Shown here in pieces: positions 34,351-43,693 of a DNA stretch of 64,000 nucleotides (positions are counted from its first letter, which is position 1; each line of letters starts with the position of its first letter). The notes beneath the pieces were generated by a model, which was given only the letters and a program-made list of their open reading frames with translations, ran no database searches and was not told the DNA's origin. The position numbers and the translations under genes are program-made. This stretch comes from Pseudoxanthomonas sp. Root630 (GTDB lineage: Bacteria; Pseudomonadota; Gammaproteobacteria; Xanthomonadales; Xanthomonadaceae), in contig NZ_LMGY01000012.1 in NCBI RefSeq assembly GCF_001427585.1, forward strand, positions 122,001 to 186,000, given 5' to 3'.

Positions 34351-35883
34351 GTGAATGACGTGGCCACCAACGCTTCGCGCGCTTCCAAGGGCAAACCCAA
34401 CATCCTGGTGATCTTCGGCGACGATATCGGCATTCCGCAGATCAGCGCGTACACGCGTGGTCTGATGGGTTACCAGACGCCCAACATCGACCGAATCGCC
34501 AATGAAGGCGCCTTGTGTACCGACTCCTATGGACAGCAAAGCTGCACGGCGGGGCGCGCATCGTTCATCCTGGGCCAGGAACCGTTCCGTACCGGTCTGC
34601 TGACCATCGGCATGCCCGGCGACCCGCATGGCATCGCGGACTGGATGCCGACCATCGCCGACGTGCTGAAGAGCGAGGGGTACACCACCGCACAGTTCGG
34701 CAAGAACCACCTGGGCGACCAGGATCAACACCTGCCGACCAACCACGGCTTCGATGAGTTCTTCGGCAATCTCTACCACCTCAACGCGGAAGAAGAGCCG
34801 GAAAGCTACTTCTATCCCAAGGATCCGGCCTTCAAGAAGAAGTACGGGCCGCGTGGCGTGATCCATTCCCATGGCGACGGCAAGATCGAAGACACCGGCC
34901 CGCTCAACAAGGCGCGCATGCCGACGGTGGATGAAGAATTCCTCGGTGCCGCCAAGACCTTCATCAAGAAGAGCGTCAAGGACGAGGCGCCGTTCTTCGC
35001 CTGGTTCAACACCACGCGCATGCATGTGTTCACCCATCTCAAGAAGGAGTCGGTGGGCAAGACCGGCAAGGGAATGCATGCGGATGGCATGGTCGAACAC
35101 GACGGCCACGTCGGCCAATTGCTCGACCTGCTGGACGAACTCGGCATCGACGACAACACCATCGTCGTCTACACCACCGACAACGGCGCGGAGATCGCGT
35201 TGTGGCCCGACGGTGCCATGACCATGTTCCGTGGCGAGAAGGGTTCCACCTGGGAGGGCGGTTTCCGCATCCCGATGGCGATCCGCTGGCCGGGCACGAT
35301 CAAGCCGGGCACGATCATCAACGAACCGATCTCGCTGATCGACATGTTCCCCACGCTGTGTGCGGCGGCGGGCGTGCCGGACATCAAGGAAAAGCTGGCC
35401 AAGGGCATCACGCTGGGCAAGAAGAAGTTCAAGGTGAAGCTGGACGGCTACAACTTCATGCCGTTCCTGCAAGGGAAGGAAAAGGAAGGCCCGCGCAAGT
35501 CGATCTTCTACTTCGACCAGGGCGGCAACCTCAACGCGGTGCGCTACCAGGACTGGAAGCTCAGTTTCGCCGTGCAGGCGCATGGGAACATCGCCACCGG
35601 CTCCAGGACGGTGACCAACTGGGCGACGATCACCAACCTGCGGATGGACCCGTACGAACGCGGTCTGGAGGAAGGCGGCGGCGCGGTGGATTTCCTGGCA
35701 CGGCAGATGTGGTTGATCGTGCCGGTGATGGGCGCCATCAAGGCCTTCTTCTCGGACTTCATGGACTATCCGTACCAGGCGGGAAGCTCGCTCAACGCAG
35801 GCAGCATCAACTACAGCCTGATCCGACAGACCGACGCGCTGAAGCGGTTGAAGGAACTGGAATCGATGCATCCGAGCAGCTAG
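34351..35883 (+). CDS. FGly-type arylsulfatase-family hydrolase, no signal peptide
   Basis: The 510-residue product has C65-T-A-G-R69, metal-binding GDD (23-25), FGKNHLGD and TTDNGAE. It is a close paralogue of the 19218 sulfatase (shared GLMGYQTPNIDRIANEG and FFGNLYHLNAEEEPE). No export signal is present. The start is GTG 34351 or GTG 34360; neither has a strong Shine-Dalgarno. It closes the cluster. Confidence 0.86.
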   Translation: MNDVATNASRASKGKPNILVIFGDDIGIPQISAYTRGLMGYQTPNIDRIANEGALCTDSYGQQSCTAGRASFILGQEPFRTGLLTIGMPGDPHGIADWMPTIADVLKSEGYTTAQFGKNHLGDQDQHLPTNHGFDEFFGNLYHLNAEEEPESYFYPKDPAFKKKYGPRGVIHSHGDGKIEDTGPLNKARMPTVDEEFLGAAKTFIKKSVKDEAPFFAWFNTTRMHVFTHLKKESVGKTGKGMHADGMVEHDGHVGQLLDLLDELGIDDNTIVVYTTDNGAEIALWPDGAMTMFRGEKGSTWEGGFRIPMAIRWPGTIKPGTIINEPISLIDMFPTLCAAAGVPDIKEKLAKGITLGKKKFKVKLDGYNFMPFLQGKEKEGPRKSIFYFDQGGNLNAVRYQDWKLSFAVQAHGNIATGSRTVTNWATITNLRMDPYERGLEEGGGAVDFLARQMWLIVPVMGAIKAFFSDFMDYPYQAGSSLNAGSINYSLIRQTDALKRLKELESMHPSS

Positions 35884-35962
35884 CGGCTCGGATGCGGGCC
35901 GGTGGTCGACATCAACGCCGACCGTCGGAAGCAAGCGCCTCCGGGCAGCATCGGCTGCGCGA

Positions 35963-36592
35963 TCAGGGCGGAGACAGATCCGCCCCTGCCGCGAGTCGCT
36001 GGGCAACACGCTTCGCGAACGGGATCAGGAAGGACTGCGCAGCGGCCTGATCTGCCTGCGCTGCGTACGTGACGGAATGCTGGATGCCGTTCGCATCACG
36101 CCAGGCGACGAGATAGGGCGCATCGGGGCGCACGCGCACTGAACGTGGTTTCCCGAACTCGAAGCCGTCCTCTTCAATGAGCGTGTGCAGTCTGGCCTCG
36201 GTTGAAAGCGTTCCGCCCCCGGGGGCGGTCGCGCGGACGTGCTGGGCCAGGATCACGTTGTGACCGGCGCAGGTTGCGTAAGCGGTCTGGCCCGTACTCG
36301 CGACGGTCATGGTGGTCTCGAGCCTTCCGGTAGTGCCGATCGTGCGCCCTGGGTCCATGGCGCCGCCCACGTTCATCCGGCCCGATCCTTGGATGAAACT
36401 GCTCAGGATCGAACAGTCTTCCTGGCGGAGCGCCGATGCGAGCCTGGAGTCGGGCGCCGGGGTGCTTCCACCACCGGCGGCTGCGACAGCCGCTTCCTCG
36501 AAGCTCAAGGTCGGCGGCTCTGCAAGCGTGTCGGTCGCCGCCCAGGCCGAACCGATGAGTGCCGCCGTGAGAAGCGTGGTTCGGGTGCGCAT
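35963..36592 (-). CDS. Exported protein of unknown function
   Basis: The 209-residue product has a signal peptide (TTLLTAALIGSAWAATDTLA) and two cysteines (QEDCSILSSF and ATCAGHNV). ATG 36592 follows GGAA and is preferred to ATG 36688, which lies in the shared promoter region. It is divergent from the TonB receptor. No family is recognised. Confidence 0.65.
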   Translation of the reverse strand: MRTRTTLLTAALIGSAWAATDTLAEPPTLSFEEAAVAAAGGGSTPAPDSRLASALRQEDCSILSSFIQGSGRMNVGGAMDPGRTIGTTGRLETTMTVASTGQTAYATCAGHNVILAQHVRATAPGGGTLSTEARLHTLIEEDGFEFGKPRSVRVRPDAPYLVAWRDANGIQHSVTYAAQADQAAAQSFLIPFAKRVAQRLAAGADLSPP

Positions 36593-36665
36593 CGCAGTTC
36601 CTTTCAGATGGTCGGCGCCGGCGGGAGCGCAGCGGTACGGTGAGCATGGGCAGGACATGCTTTTA

Positions 36666-36690
36666 TTGCAAGTGACTCCTATTCGCATAT
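36666..36690. promoter_or_regulatory. Possible Fur operator
   Basis: An AT-rich imperfect dyad (TTGCAAGTGAC and TATTCGCATAT) lies between the divergent genes, 42 bp upstream of the TonB receptor start. It loosely resembles proteobacterial Fur boxes; the context of an iron operon is the main support. Confidence 0.35.
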
Positions 36691-36731
36691 AGCATACTGC
36701 GGTCGGACGTCAGCCTTCCGCCGCGTCCTTG

Positions 36732-39065
36732 ATGGCCCGTCTCGGGCCTCGTTCTGGGGAACAATCCGTGCAGTACCCCCATGCCCACGTTGCTGGCCAG
36801 CGCGTGTCAGTGCTGGCTGCGTGCCTGTTTGCCGCCTGCCAGGCCCACGCCCAGAGCCCGCCCTCTCCCGGCCCCGGCCCCGGCCCCGAACCGACCACGC
36901 TCGACGAGATCGTCGTGCGCGGCGAGAAGACCGAACGCTCGCTGCAGGACACCACCGCCAGTGTCGCGGTGTCGACCTCGGCGAGGATCGAGCAGGAGAA
37001 CCTGCTCAGCCTGTTCGACATCCTCAACCGCACCGCCAACGTGTCGCAGATGTATGGCGACCGCGGCTTCACCATCCGCGGCATCGCCAGCGAAGCCGGC
37101 GCCCCGAACCCGCTGGCGACGATCTATGTCGATGGTGCGGCGCTGCCCAGCCAGGTGAGCGATGCGGGCCCGACCGACCTGTGGGACATCGCCCAGGTCG
37201 AAGTGCTGCGCGGCCCGCAGTCGACGATCCAGGGCGAGAACGCGCTGGCCGGCGCCATCGTGTTGCGCACCGAGGATCCGACGATGGATTGGTCCGGTCG
37301 CGCCCGCGTGCTGCTGTCGGATCCGTCGGACCGGCGCGTCGCCTTTGCCGGCGGCGGTCCGCTGGTCGCCGACGAACTGGCCTTCCGCGTGGCGGTGGAG
37401 GACCGCTCGTTCGATGGGTTCGTCCACAACCCGACGCGCGGCGTCGGCGAGGACGAGCGGGAATCGACGATGGCGCGCGCCAAGCTGCTGTGGACGCCGA
37501 AGGGCATCGACGGCCTGACCGCGCGCCTGACGTACACGCGCGACGATCGCCAGGGGCCGTACATGTACGCCTATTCGCGCAACGACGTACCGGACTACTA
37601 CAACCACCGCATCAACCTGTCGGACTATCCGGGCTCCACCGATGCGCTGGCCCGGATCGCCACGCTCGAAGTGGACTACGCGCTGTCCGACCGTTGGTCG
37701 CTGTCGGCGGTGACGGCGTGGTCGGACACCGACATGCAGCGCAAGTTCGACACCGACCTGACCGAGCGTCCGGAAGCCTATGGCGACACCGACGAACAGT
37801 ACGGCACGTTCTCGCAGGAATTCCGCGCGCACTACCGTGGCGAGCGCCTGCGCGGCCTGATCGGCCTGTATGCGTCGCAGCGCGAGACGGACAACGTCAG
37901 CATCAACCGCACCAACGTGGACACGCCGGTGTCGACGATCGCCGCCGTGTTGCAGGGGGCCGGACTCGACGCGCCGACGGCGAACTACGTGGCTGGCTTG
38001 TACGCGCAGGCGGTGCCGGTGATCCCGGTCGACTACGCCAGCGATGGCCAGTCGCGTTCGCGCAACGTCGCGCTGTTCACCGATTTCGAAGTCGACCTGA
38101 CCGCGCGCCTGGCCCTGCTTGGCGGCTTCCGCTACGACCGCGAGGAATACCGTTTCGGCGCGGTCGCCGTCGCGGACTTCGCCGGCACGCTACCCGACCC
38201 CGTGGCGTTCGGTCCGCAGCTGGCGCCGGCCATTGCCGGCATCAACCAGGCGGTGCTGGGCATGGTGCAGCAGGCCAACAGCGAGACCCCGGAATCGACG
38301 CGCGACTTCGACGCCTTGCTGCCCAAGCTCGGTGTGCGCTACGCCTGGACGGACGATGTCGCCACGGCGCTGGTCATCCAGCGCGGCTACCGCTCCGGTG
38401 GTTCCACGTTCAACATCGCGCGCGGGCAGAACTACGCCTATGACCCGGAGTTCACCTGGAACGCCGAACTGTCGCTGCGCTCGCAATGGCTGGACGACCG
38501 GTTGACGCTCAACGCCAACCTGTACTACATCGATTGGGAGGACAAGCAGGTCACCGCATTGTTCGGCATCAACGACTACGACTACCACACGGTCAATGCC
38601 GGCAAGGCGCATCTGTATGGATTCGAAGTGGAAGCCAGCCATCGCGTCGGTGAAGCGTTCGATTGGTACGCATCGGTCGGCTACTCGCGCACGCGCTACG
38701 ACGAGTTCAAGACCATCCTGGGTGCGCAGATCAACGACTACACCGGCTCGGAGTTCGCCTATGCGCCGCGCTGGACCCTGGCTGTTGGCGCGAACCTGCG
38801 CTTCGGCGATCACTGGCTGGCCAACGTCAACGCCAACTACCGCAGCGATGTGACGCCGGACATCGGCAGCGATGCGCGCCGGTTGTCGTCGCGCACGCTG
38901 GTCAACGGCCGTTTCGGCTACGAGAACCCCGACTGGAGCGCTTACGTGTTCGCCAGCAACCTGTTTGACCGGGGTTATACGCAGTACGCCTGGTCGGACG
39001 ACAGCCCGAACGTGATCCTTGGTGCCCCGCGCGTGGTGGGCATCGGTTTCGACTATCGCTGGTAG
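36732..39065 (+). CDS. TonB-dependent receptor, siderophore type
   Basis: The 777-residue product has a signal peptide (about 22-41), a TonB box-like TLDEIVVRGEK, a plug with GFTIRGIASEAGAPN and QVEVLRGPQSTIQGENALAG, and a 22-strand barrel ending GFDYRW. It imports a ligand across the outer membrane with TonB energy. Its neighbours (DUF3325, DUF3649-like, PepSY) are usual partners of ferric-siderophore receptors. A TTG directly precedes ATG 36732; ATG is preferred. Confidence 0.87.
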   Translation: MARLGPRSGEQSVQYPHAHVAGQRVSVLAACLFAACQAHAQSPPSPGPGPGPEPTTLDEIVVRGEKTERSLQDTTASVAVSTSARIEQENLLSLFDILNRTANVSQMYGDRGFTIRGIASEAGAPNPLATIYVDGAALPSQVSDAGPTDLWDIAQVEVLRGPQSTIQGENALAGAIVLRTEDPTMDWSGRARVLLSDPSDRRVAFAGGGPLVADELAFRVAVEDRSFDGFVHNPTRGVGEDERESTMARAKLLWTPKGIDGLTARLTYTRDDRQGPYMYAYSRNDVPDYYNHRINLSDYPGSTDALARIATLEVDYALSDRWSLSAVTAWSDTDMQRKFDTDLTERPEAYGDTDEQYGTFSQEFRAHYRGERLRGLIGLYASQRETDNVSINRTNVDTPVSTIAAVLQGAGLDAPTANYVAGLYAQAVPVIPVDYASDGQSRSRNVALFTDFEVDLTARLALLGGFRYDREEYRFGAVAVADFAGTLPDPVAFGPQLAPAIAGINQAVLGMVQQANSETPESTRDFDALLPKLGVRYAWTDDVATALVIQRGYRSGGSTFNIARGQNYAYDPEFTWNAELSLRSQWLDDRLTLNANLYYIDWEDKQVTALFGINDYDYHTVNAGKAHLYGFEVEASHRVGEAFDWYASVGYSRTRYDEFKTILGAQINDYTGSEFAYAPRWTLAVGANLRFGDHWLANVNANYRSDVTPDIGSDARRLSSRTLVNGRFGYENPDWSAYVFASNLFDRGYTQYAWSDDSPNVILGAPRVVGIGFDYRW

Positions 39066-39093
39066 TCCTCGGCATCCGCCACACGGAGTCTCC

Positions 39094-39375
39094 ATGAAGA
39101 GCGTCGTCTACCTGTTGCCCGCACTGGTCGCCTCGCTGGCGTTCTACCTGGCCTGCGCGCACCAACGTTTCGCGCCGGGCTTGAGCGCGCGGAAGCGTTC
39201 GCTGCGTGCCATCGCATGGTTGTGCACCTTCCTGGCGATCCTGCTGGCCTACGCGCAGCTTGGGGTGTGGGCCGGTGTGTTTGCCGCGCTCACCGCGCTG
39301 ATGATGGGGCTGGTGGCGCTTCCGTACCTGGATGCGTGGTGGCACGCGCGACAGGAGAAGCGCCATGTGGGGTAA
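39094..39375 (+). CDS. DUF3325 inner-membrane protein
   Basis: The 93-residue product has three hydrophobic segments (SVVYLLPALVASLAFYLA; AIAWLCTFLAILLAYA; VFAALTALMMGLVALPYL) with the loop SARKRSLRAI, consistent with DUF3325, found in PepSY iron-uptake operons. ATG 39094 follows GGAG. It overlaps the next gene by 11 bp. Confidence 0.77.
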   Translation: MKSVVYLLPALVASLAFYLACAHQRFAPGLSARKRSLRAIAWLCTFLAILLAYAQLGVWAGVFAALTALMMGLVALPYLDAWWHARQEKRHVG

Positions 39376-39640
39376 ATCGCTGGCCGCGGCACTGCTCGGC
39401 CTGCCGCTGACGGTGGGCATCGTGGGACTGCTGGCGTTGCACTGGCCGGGCGAACTCCCGCGGGTGACCTTGCCGTGGCTGCTGATGTCGTTTCCGATCT
39501 GGGTGGCGGTGATGTCGGGTGCGTTCCTGTTCAAGTCGGGCCTGCGCGCATGGCTGTGGATGGGCGGCGCGACGCTGCTTTGCTTCGGCCTGATCCATAT
39601 GTCGAAGTTGCTCGGCTGGGCGACGGAGCTGCCGGCATGA
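39365..39640 (+). CDS. Small inner-membrane protein, DUF3649-like, iron-uptake associated
   Basis: The 91-residue product has three hydrophobic segments (SLAAALLGLPLTVGIVGLLA; PWLLMSFPIWVAVMSGAFLF; LWMGGATLLCFGLIHMSKLL). In related iron operons a DUF3649 protein occupies this position; the family call rests on context and general appearance. Its stop overlaps the PepSY start (ATGA). Confidence 0.65.
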   Translation: MWGKSLAAALLGLPLTVGIVGLLALHWPGELPRVTLPWLLMSFPIWVAVMSGAFLFKSGLRAWLWMGGATLLCFGLIHMSKLLGWATELPA

Positions 39641-41178
39641 AGGCGGCCACGCTGCGTACTTACCTTTCTGTCCATACCTGGGTCGGACTGGTGGCGGGCA
39701 TGGGCCTGTTCATCGCGTTCTATGCGGGTTCCATCATCGTGTTCGTGCACGAGTTGCAGGGCTGGGAGCGCCCCGCCGAAACAGCGCCCGCGCAGGATGT
39801 CGGGTTCGCGCGGGCACAGCTGCTGGTGGACCGCGTGCTGGCGAAGCATCCGGAGGCGGATCACGCCTTCTTCGTCACGCTGCCGGGCGAGCACGGTCCG
39901 CGGCCACTGCTGTACTGGTACGACGAGAAGACCGCCGAGCAGCACAAGTTCACGCTGGAAGGCGAGGGCCTGCACCAGGCGCCCGCGCGCGCCGGCTTCG
40001 TCGAGTTCATCTACGACCTGCACTTCACCGCCGGGCTGCCGCGTACGGCAGGCATGTACCTGTTCGGTGTGTTCTGCATCCTCTATGGACTGGCGCTGGT
40101 GAGCGGCGTGGTGATCTACGCGCCCGGGTTCCTGAAGGACCTGTTCGCGCTGCGGCTGGGACGGAACATCAAGCGCATGTGGCAGGACGCGCACAACGTC
40201 ATCGGCATGCTGTCGCTGCCGTTCCACGTGATCTTCGCGTGGAGCGGCGCGGTGCTCACCATCGGCTTCATCATGCTCGCGCCTTTCCAGTTCCTGGTGT
40301 ACGAGAACAAGCTGCTCGGCATCCTGGAAAGCGACTTCGACGTGGCACCGCACGTGGAGCCCGCGGGTGTAGCGCGTCCGATGCTGCCGGTGGCGGAGCT
40401 TGTCCGGCGCGCGGAGCTGGCATTGCCGGGGCTGGCCGTTGAAAGCCTCTCGTACCACGAAGCCGGTGATGCCCATGCGCAGGTCACCCTGTATGGCGAG
40501 CTGCCGCAGCGGCAGCTCAACGCCATGGGCGGCGTGGCGCTGAATGCTGCCAGCGGCGAGGTGATCAAGGCGCTGCCGCCGAAGGATTACCCGCCGGGAA
40601 TGGCCTTCCTGCGCGGCCTGCAGCACCTCCACTACGGCAACTTCGGCGACACGGCGGTGAAGTGGCTGTACTTCCTGCTGGGCATGGCCGGCGCGTTCCT
40701 GTTCTACAGCGGCAACCTCCTGTGGATCGAGGCGCGCCGCAAGCGCCGGGACGTGGCGCAGCCGCGCCGCACACGCGTGATGGCGGGACTGACGCTCGGT
40801 GTCTGCCTGGGCTGCGTGGCGGGCGTGTCCGCCGTATTCGTGGCGGCGGCGCTGAGGCCGTCGTGGGCGTCATCGTCGGTGTACTACGCGGTCTTCTTCG
40901 CCGGCCTGGCGTGGGCGCTGCTGCGTCGTCCCGCGCGCGCGGCCCAGGAACTCCTGTGGGTGTGTGCCGTCATGACGGCGGCGATCCCGGTGGCTGGCGC
41001 GGTCGCCTCGGGTGAGCACGTATTCGCAGCGTTCGCGCAGGGGCATTGGCACCGCTTCTTCATCGATGCGACCGCACTGACGATGGCGGTCGCCTTCTGG
41101 CGAATGGCGGTCGCCGTCAGCCGTCGCTCGCGGTCGGGCGATCCGCACAGCATCTGGGCCGATGCACGGGCGAGTTGA
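39637..41178 (+). CDS. PepSY-TM ferric-siderophore reductase-like protein
   Basis: The 513-residue product has a PepSY-TM architecture: a first membrane segment after RTYLSVHTWVGLVAGMG, a periplasmic domain, segments around FGVFCILYGLALVSGVV and HNVIGMLSLPFHVIFAWSG, a second PepSY-like domain (LHYGNFGDTAVKWLYF) and a C-terminal group of four segments. Several histidines lie in membrane segments (HTW, HNVIGML, FHVIF, HLHYG) as in heme-bearing reductases of this type. It probably releases iron from imported siderophores in the inner membrane. Confidence 0.82.
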   Translation: MKAATLRTYLSVHTWVGLVAGMGLFIAFYAGSIIVFVHELQGWERPAETAPAQDVGFARAQLLVDRVLAKHPEADHAFFVTLPGEHGPRPLLYWYDEKTAEQHKFTLEGEGLHQAPARAGFVEFIYDLHFTAGLPRTAGMYLFGVFCILYGLALVSGVVIYAPGFLKDLFALRLGRNIKRMWQDAHNVIGMLSLPFHVIFAWSGAVLTIGFIMLAPFQFLVYENKLLGILESDFDVAPHVEPAGVARPMLPVAELVRRAELALPGLAVESLSYHEAGDAHAQVTLYGELPQRQLNAMGGVALNAASGEVIKALPPKDYPPGMAFLRGLQHLHYGNFGDTAVKWLYFLLGMAGAFLFYSGNLLWIEARRKRRDVAQPRRTRVMAGLTLGVCLGCVAGVSAVFVAAALRPSWASSSVYYAVFFAGLAWALLRRPARAAQELLWVCAVMTAAIPVAGAVASGEHVFAAFAQGHWHRFFIDATALTMAVAFWRMAVAVSRRSRSGDPHSIWADARAS

Positions 41179-41542
41179 TTGCCGTCATCGCGGCCATGTT
41201 CGCTTCAGAACTGACGTGGACATGCCCGGGTTCCGCCACTCCTCCCCATAGCCAGGCTTGAAGCAGACGTTTGGCGGAACCCACGATGCCTCTTGGCGGT
41301 ATTCAGGCCGTGCCCCGCCTGTTGATGGCGGATGGCGGAGAGCGCGCATTCGTCGGGACCTCTCCGGCGAAAAGTAAATTAATTTACTTGTCCGGCCGAA
41401 GCGATGAGCTGCGTTGCCAGCTTTTGAAGGGTCGGTGTGCGGGCTACCTGGAAAAGCGGGGGCTTTTCCTGCCCGTGATGATCTCGTGCGCCGAGTCTGG
41501 ATGGACGTATGCGAACCACTAACTCGACTCCAGGGGAAACCT
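41179..41542. other. Intergenic region with perfect palindrome
   Basis: About 360 bp without a supported gene. It holds an AT-rich 18-bp palindrome at 41372-41389. A frame at 41271-41522 exists but has no recognisable product and runs through the palindrome. Confidence 0.5.
41372..41389. promoter_or_regulatory. 18-bp perfect palindrome, probable operator
   Basis: AAGTAAATTAATTTACTT is its own reverse complement. CCGG lies on both sides (41364-41367 and 41392-41395). It is 154 bp upstream of the 41543 ATG. It could bind a dimeric repressor or form a cruciform; no T-tract follows, so a terminator is less likely. Confidence 0.55.
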
Positions 41543-42868
41543 ATGCGCAGCATGATTGTGGGGTTCGGACTTCTCTTTTTTCCTGTCGCCGGCTTTGCCT
41601 CGGACAATACGGGTACAGACGCCAGCACTGGCGCGCCCGACGGGCAGACAGGCGCAACAAGCGCGGCGCCCCTGCCCGTAACGCCGGCAAGTACTAGTGG
41701 CCAAGATGAGGATGGCGTCGAGAAGGAACTTGAGCGACAAACCCGAGTGGCTCAGAAGCGGGTTGCCCTTCTGGAAGAGCAGAAGAAGCTTCAGGCGGCC
41801 CAGTTGGAGGTCGTGAGAGCCGAATACCCAGTCGCTCCAATCACCGACCTCAAGAAGGGCGATACCACTACTTACGAGCAAACATCGTTCCTCGCGAACT
41901 GGGCGCTGTCAGCGAACCTGGAGCGATTGGTGCCTCCTGCCTCGGACATAAGCAGGTATTGCGAAGGAAAGGGTCCAACCCTCGTTGCGGGAGACGACAC
42001 GAACTACGCGTCGAAGCTTCTGGCGGCCCGCATGATCGACGAGACGATCAAGGCATTGCTGGAACAGGCTGATACATGGAACGATGCTGCAATCGCAGAT
42101 GCGAAGAAAGCTGCCGGAAGGGCTGCCAAGAAGGACGGCAACGGCGCCGGCAAAGGCGAGGTGAACAGGGAATCCGGTGCCATCAAAGGATTCGCGATAG
42201 CGCAGTCACTTGCTACGCAGACGCTTGACCTGATCAAGTACTTTCGCACCGATATCGAATTCAAGGCCGCCACAGTGAGTCTTCCGACGCAGACACTCAG
42301 GTCTGCAGTGGCGCAGCATTGCCCGAACAGCAGGTTGCCTGAACTATCGGTTCCCACCAAAGGCGACCTGTTGACCAACTATGCGAAGTTGACGACGTTG
42401 GCGGAGTCGATACGTGCTCGGACCAGGGAAGACAGTAGCGCAGGGATGCTGGCGACACTGAAAGCCGAGGGGCTTTCCCTGGTCGCCAGCATAGATGCGA
42501 TAAAGGCCCAAGCGGTGCCGACGGGCCAGAGCCAGGTGTCGCCTATTGTCGAAGCTGCGCAGATCCTGGGCCACTCGGACATCAAGCAGATACTCAGCGT
42601 CCGCATCAATGACCAAGGTGCGACGGTCTACAAGCGCTCGAATCTGTTCTTCCTGTCGCCCAAGGTCTCGTACGTCGCGGCCATTGGCGTGAACTACGTG
42701 ATATCCGATGTCAGTACGGGGACGGTCCGTTGGCAGAAGACCATGCTTCTCAAGACGCAGTTGAACCAGAAATTCTCCCGGTGGAGCCCAGAGGCCTCCG
42801 GAATCGATGCGACAAGCAGTGGTCAGACGACTGGCCGCCTCCAGCGTACGACTACGGTGCTGGAGTAG
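41543..42868 (+). CDS. Exported coiled-coil protein of unknown function
   Basis: The 441-residue product has a signal peptide (MRSMIVGFGLLFFPVAGFA), a Thr/Ser/Pro-rich linker and a heptad-like helical stretch (about 58-95, KELERQTRVAQKRVALLEEQ). The remaining 340 residues, with cysteines in SRYCEGKG and VAQHCPNS, match no family I know. ATG 41543 follows AGGGGAAA. It is directly followed (6 bp) by the protease gene, so the two form a pair. Codon use looks less GC-biased than flanking genes. Confidence 0.7.
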   Translation: MRSMIVGFGLLFFPVAGFASDNTGTDASTGAPDGQTGATSAAPLPVTPASTSGQDEDGVEKELERQTRVAQKRVALLEEQKKLQAAQLEVVRAEYPVAPITDLKKGDTTTYEQTSFLANWALSANLERLVPPASDISRYCEGKGPTLVAGDDTNYASKLLAARMIDETIKALLEQADTWNDAAIADAKKAAGRAAKKDGNGAGKGEVNRESGAIKGFAIAQSLATQTLDLIKYFRTDIEFKAATVSLPTQTLRSAVAQHCPNSRLPELSVPTKGDLLTNYAKLTTLAESIRARTREDSSAGMLATLKAEGLSLVASIDAIKAQAVPTGQSQVSPIVEAAQILGHSDIKQILSVRINDQGATVYKRSNLFFLSPKVSYVAAIGVNYVISDVSTGTVRWQKTMLLKTQLNQKFSRWSPEASGIDATSSGQTTGRLQRTTTVLE

Positions 42869-42874
42869 ACAGCC

Positions 42875-43693
42875 ATGACCACAGAGGCTGCACTCTCCAT
42901 TGCGGTGGATGCTGGAGAACGACTGGCTCATGTCCGTTCGAAAGGCACGCCAAGTCACCGCGGCGCTGACCGCGAAGAGGTGGGTGATCGGATCATTCGG
43001 GAGCAACGCACTGGAGACGGAAGACGGAACTTCTCGACCAGGACGATTGATGGAAATGATGACCGCCAGCCGGTAGCGCGCCCCACGTTCTATCCGTATC
43101 GCGCCATATTTAGGATCACTATGCGCATGAACGGCGTTCTAGTGGGCGGAACGGCTTTTCTTGTTGGACGACGAACGCTGCTGACGGCCGGTCATTGCCT
43201 GCACGAGCGGGGTGTGGACGCAGAGGAGCTGCGCGTGTTCGACGTCAGCGGGCAGGAGTACCCATTCAGGGAAGCCAGCAGCCTTTCAGGATGGGTGCAT
43301 GATCAGGATGACGCATTCGATCTGGCTTGCATCCAACTTGCCCAGGACGCAGGTCAGTCGCTGGGCTTCTTCGGAACACGCGTCATCGGCGGCCAGAAAA
43401 TACTGGGGACCTATGCCATCGCGGGTTTTCCCCAGGATGTCGGCGATGGAGGGACTCTCTATGACGATACCGGAAACGTGAGGGAGCAGGGAAAACTGCT
43501 CAACTACAGCATAGACACCGAACGCGGTCAGAGTGGTTCGCCTCTCTTCTTCATCAATCAGGGACGAGCGTTCGTTGTGGGCGTGCACATCCAGGGCGCG
43601 ACTGCAGCGAATCGCTACAACAAAGCGCTTAGATTCCGGCCTGACGTCATCGAGCAGATCAGGAAGTGGATACAAGCAGGAGACAGTGCTTGA
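42875..43693 (+). CDS. V8-like (S1 family) serine protease
   Basis: The 272-residue product has the trypsin-fold triad His107 (LLTAGHCLH), Asp149 (DDAFDLACIQ) and Ser220 (GQSGSPLF), with the GxSGSP form seen in glutamyl endopeptidases of the V8 type. The first 70 residues are hydrophilic and could be a pro-segment. No Sec signal is evident, so it may be cytoplasmic or exported by another route. It is the second gene of the pair with the coiled-coil protein. The target is unknown. Confidence 0.82.
   Translation: MTTEAALSIAVDAGERLAHVRSKGTPSHRGADREEVGDRIIREQRTGDGRRNFSTRTIDGNDDRQPVARPTFYPYRAIFRITMRMNGVLVGGTAFLVGRRTLLTAGHCLHERGVDAEELRVFDVSGQEYPFREASSLSGWVHDQDDAFDLACIQLAQDAGQSLGFFGTRVIGGQKILGTYAIAGFPQDVGDGGTLYDDTGNVREQGKLLNYSIDTERGQSGSPLFFINQGRAFVVGVHIQGATAANRYNKALRFRPDVIEQIRKWIQAGDSA

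Noticed and set aside
41271..41522. 83-codon frame upstream of the coiled-coil gene
   Set aside because: It crosses the operator palindrome and lacks any known motif.
43396..43407. CAGAAAATACTG resembling the cluster palindrome
   Set aside because: It lies inside the protease gene and lacks two bases of the arm spacing; outside the cluster and not near a start.
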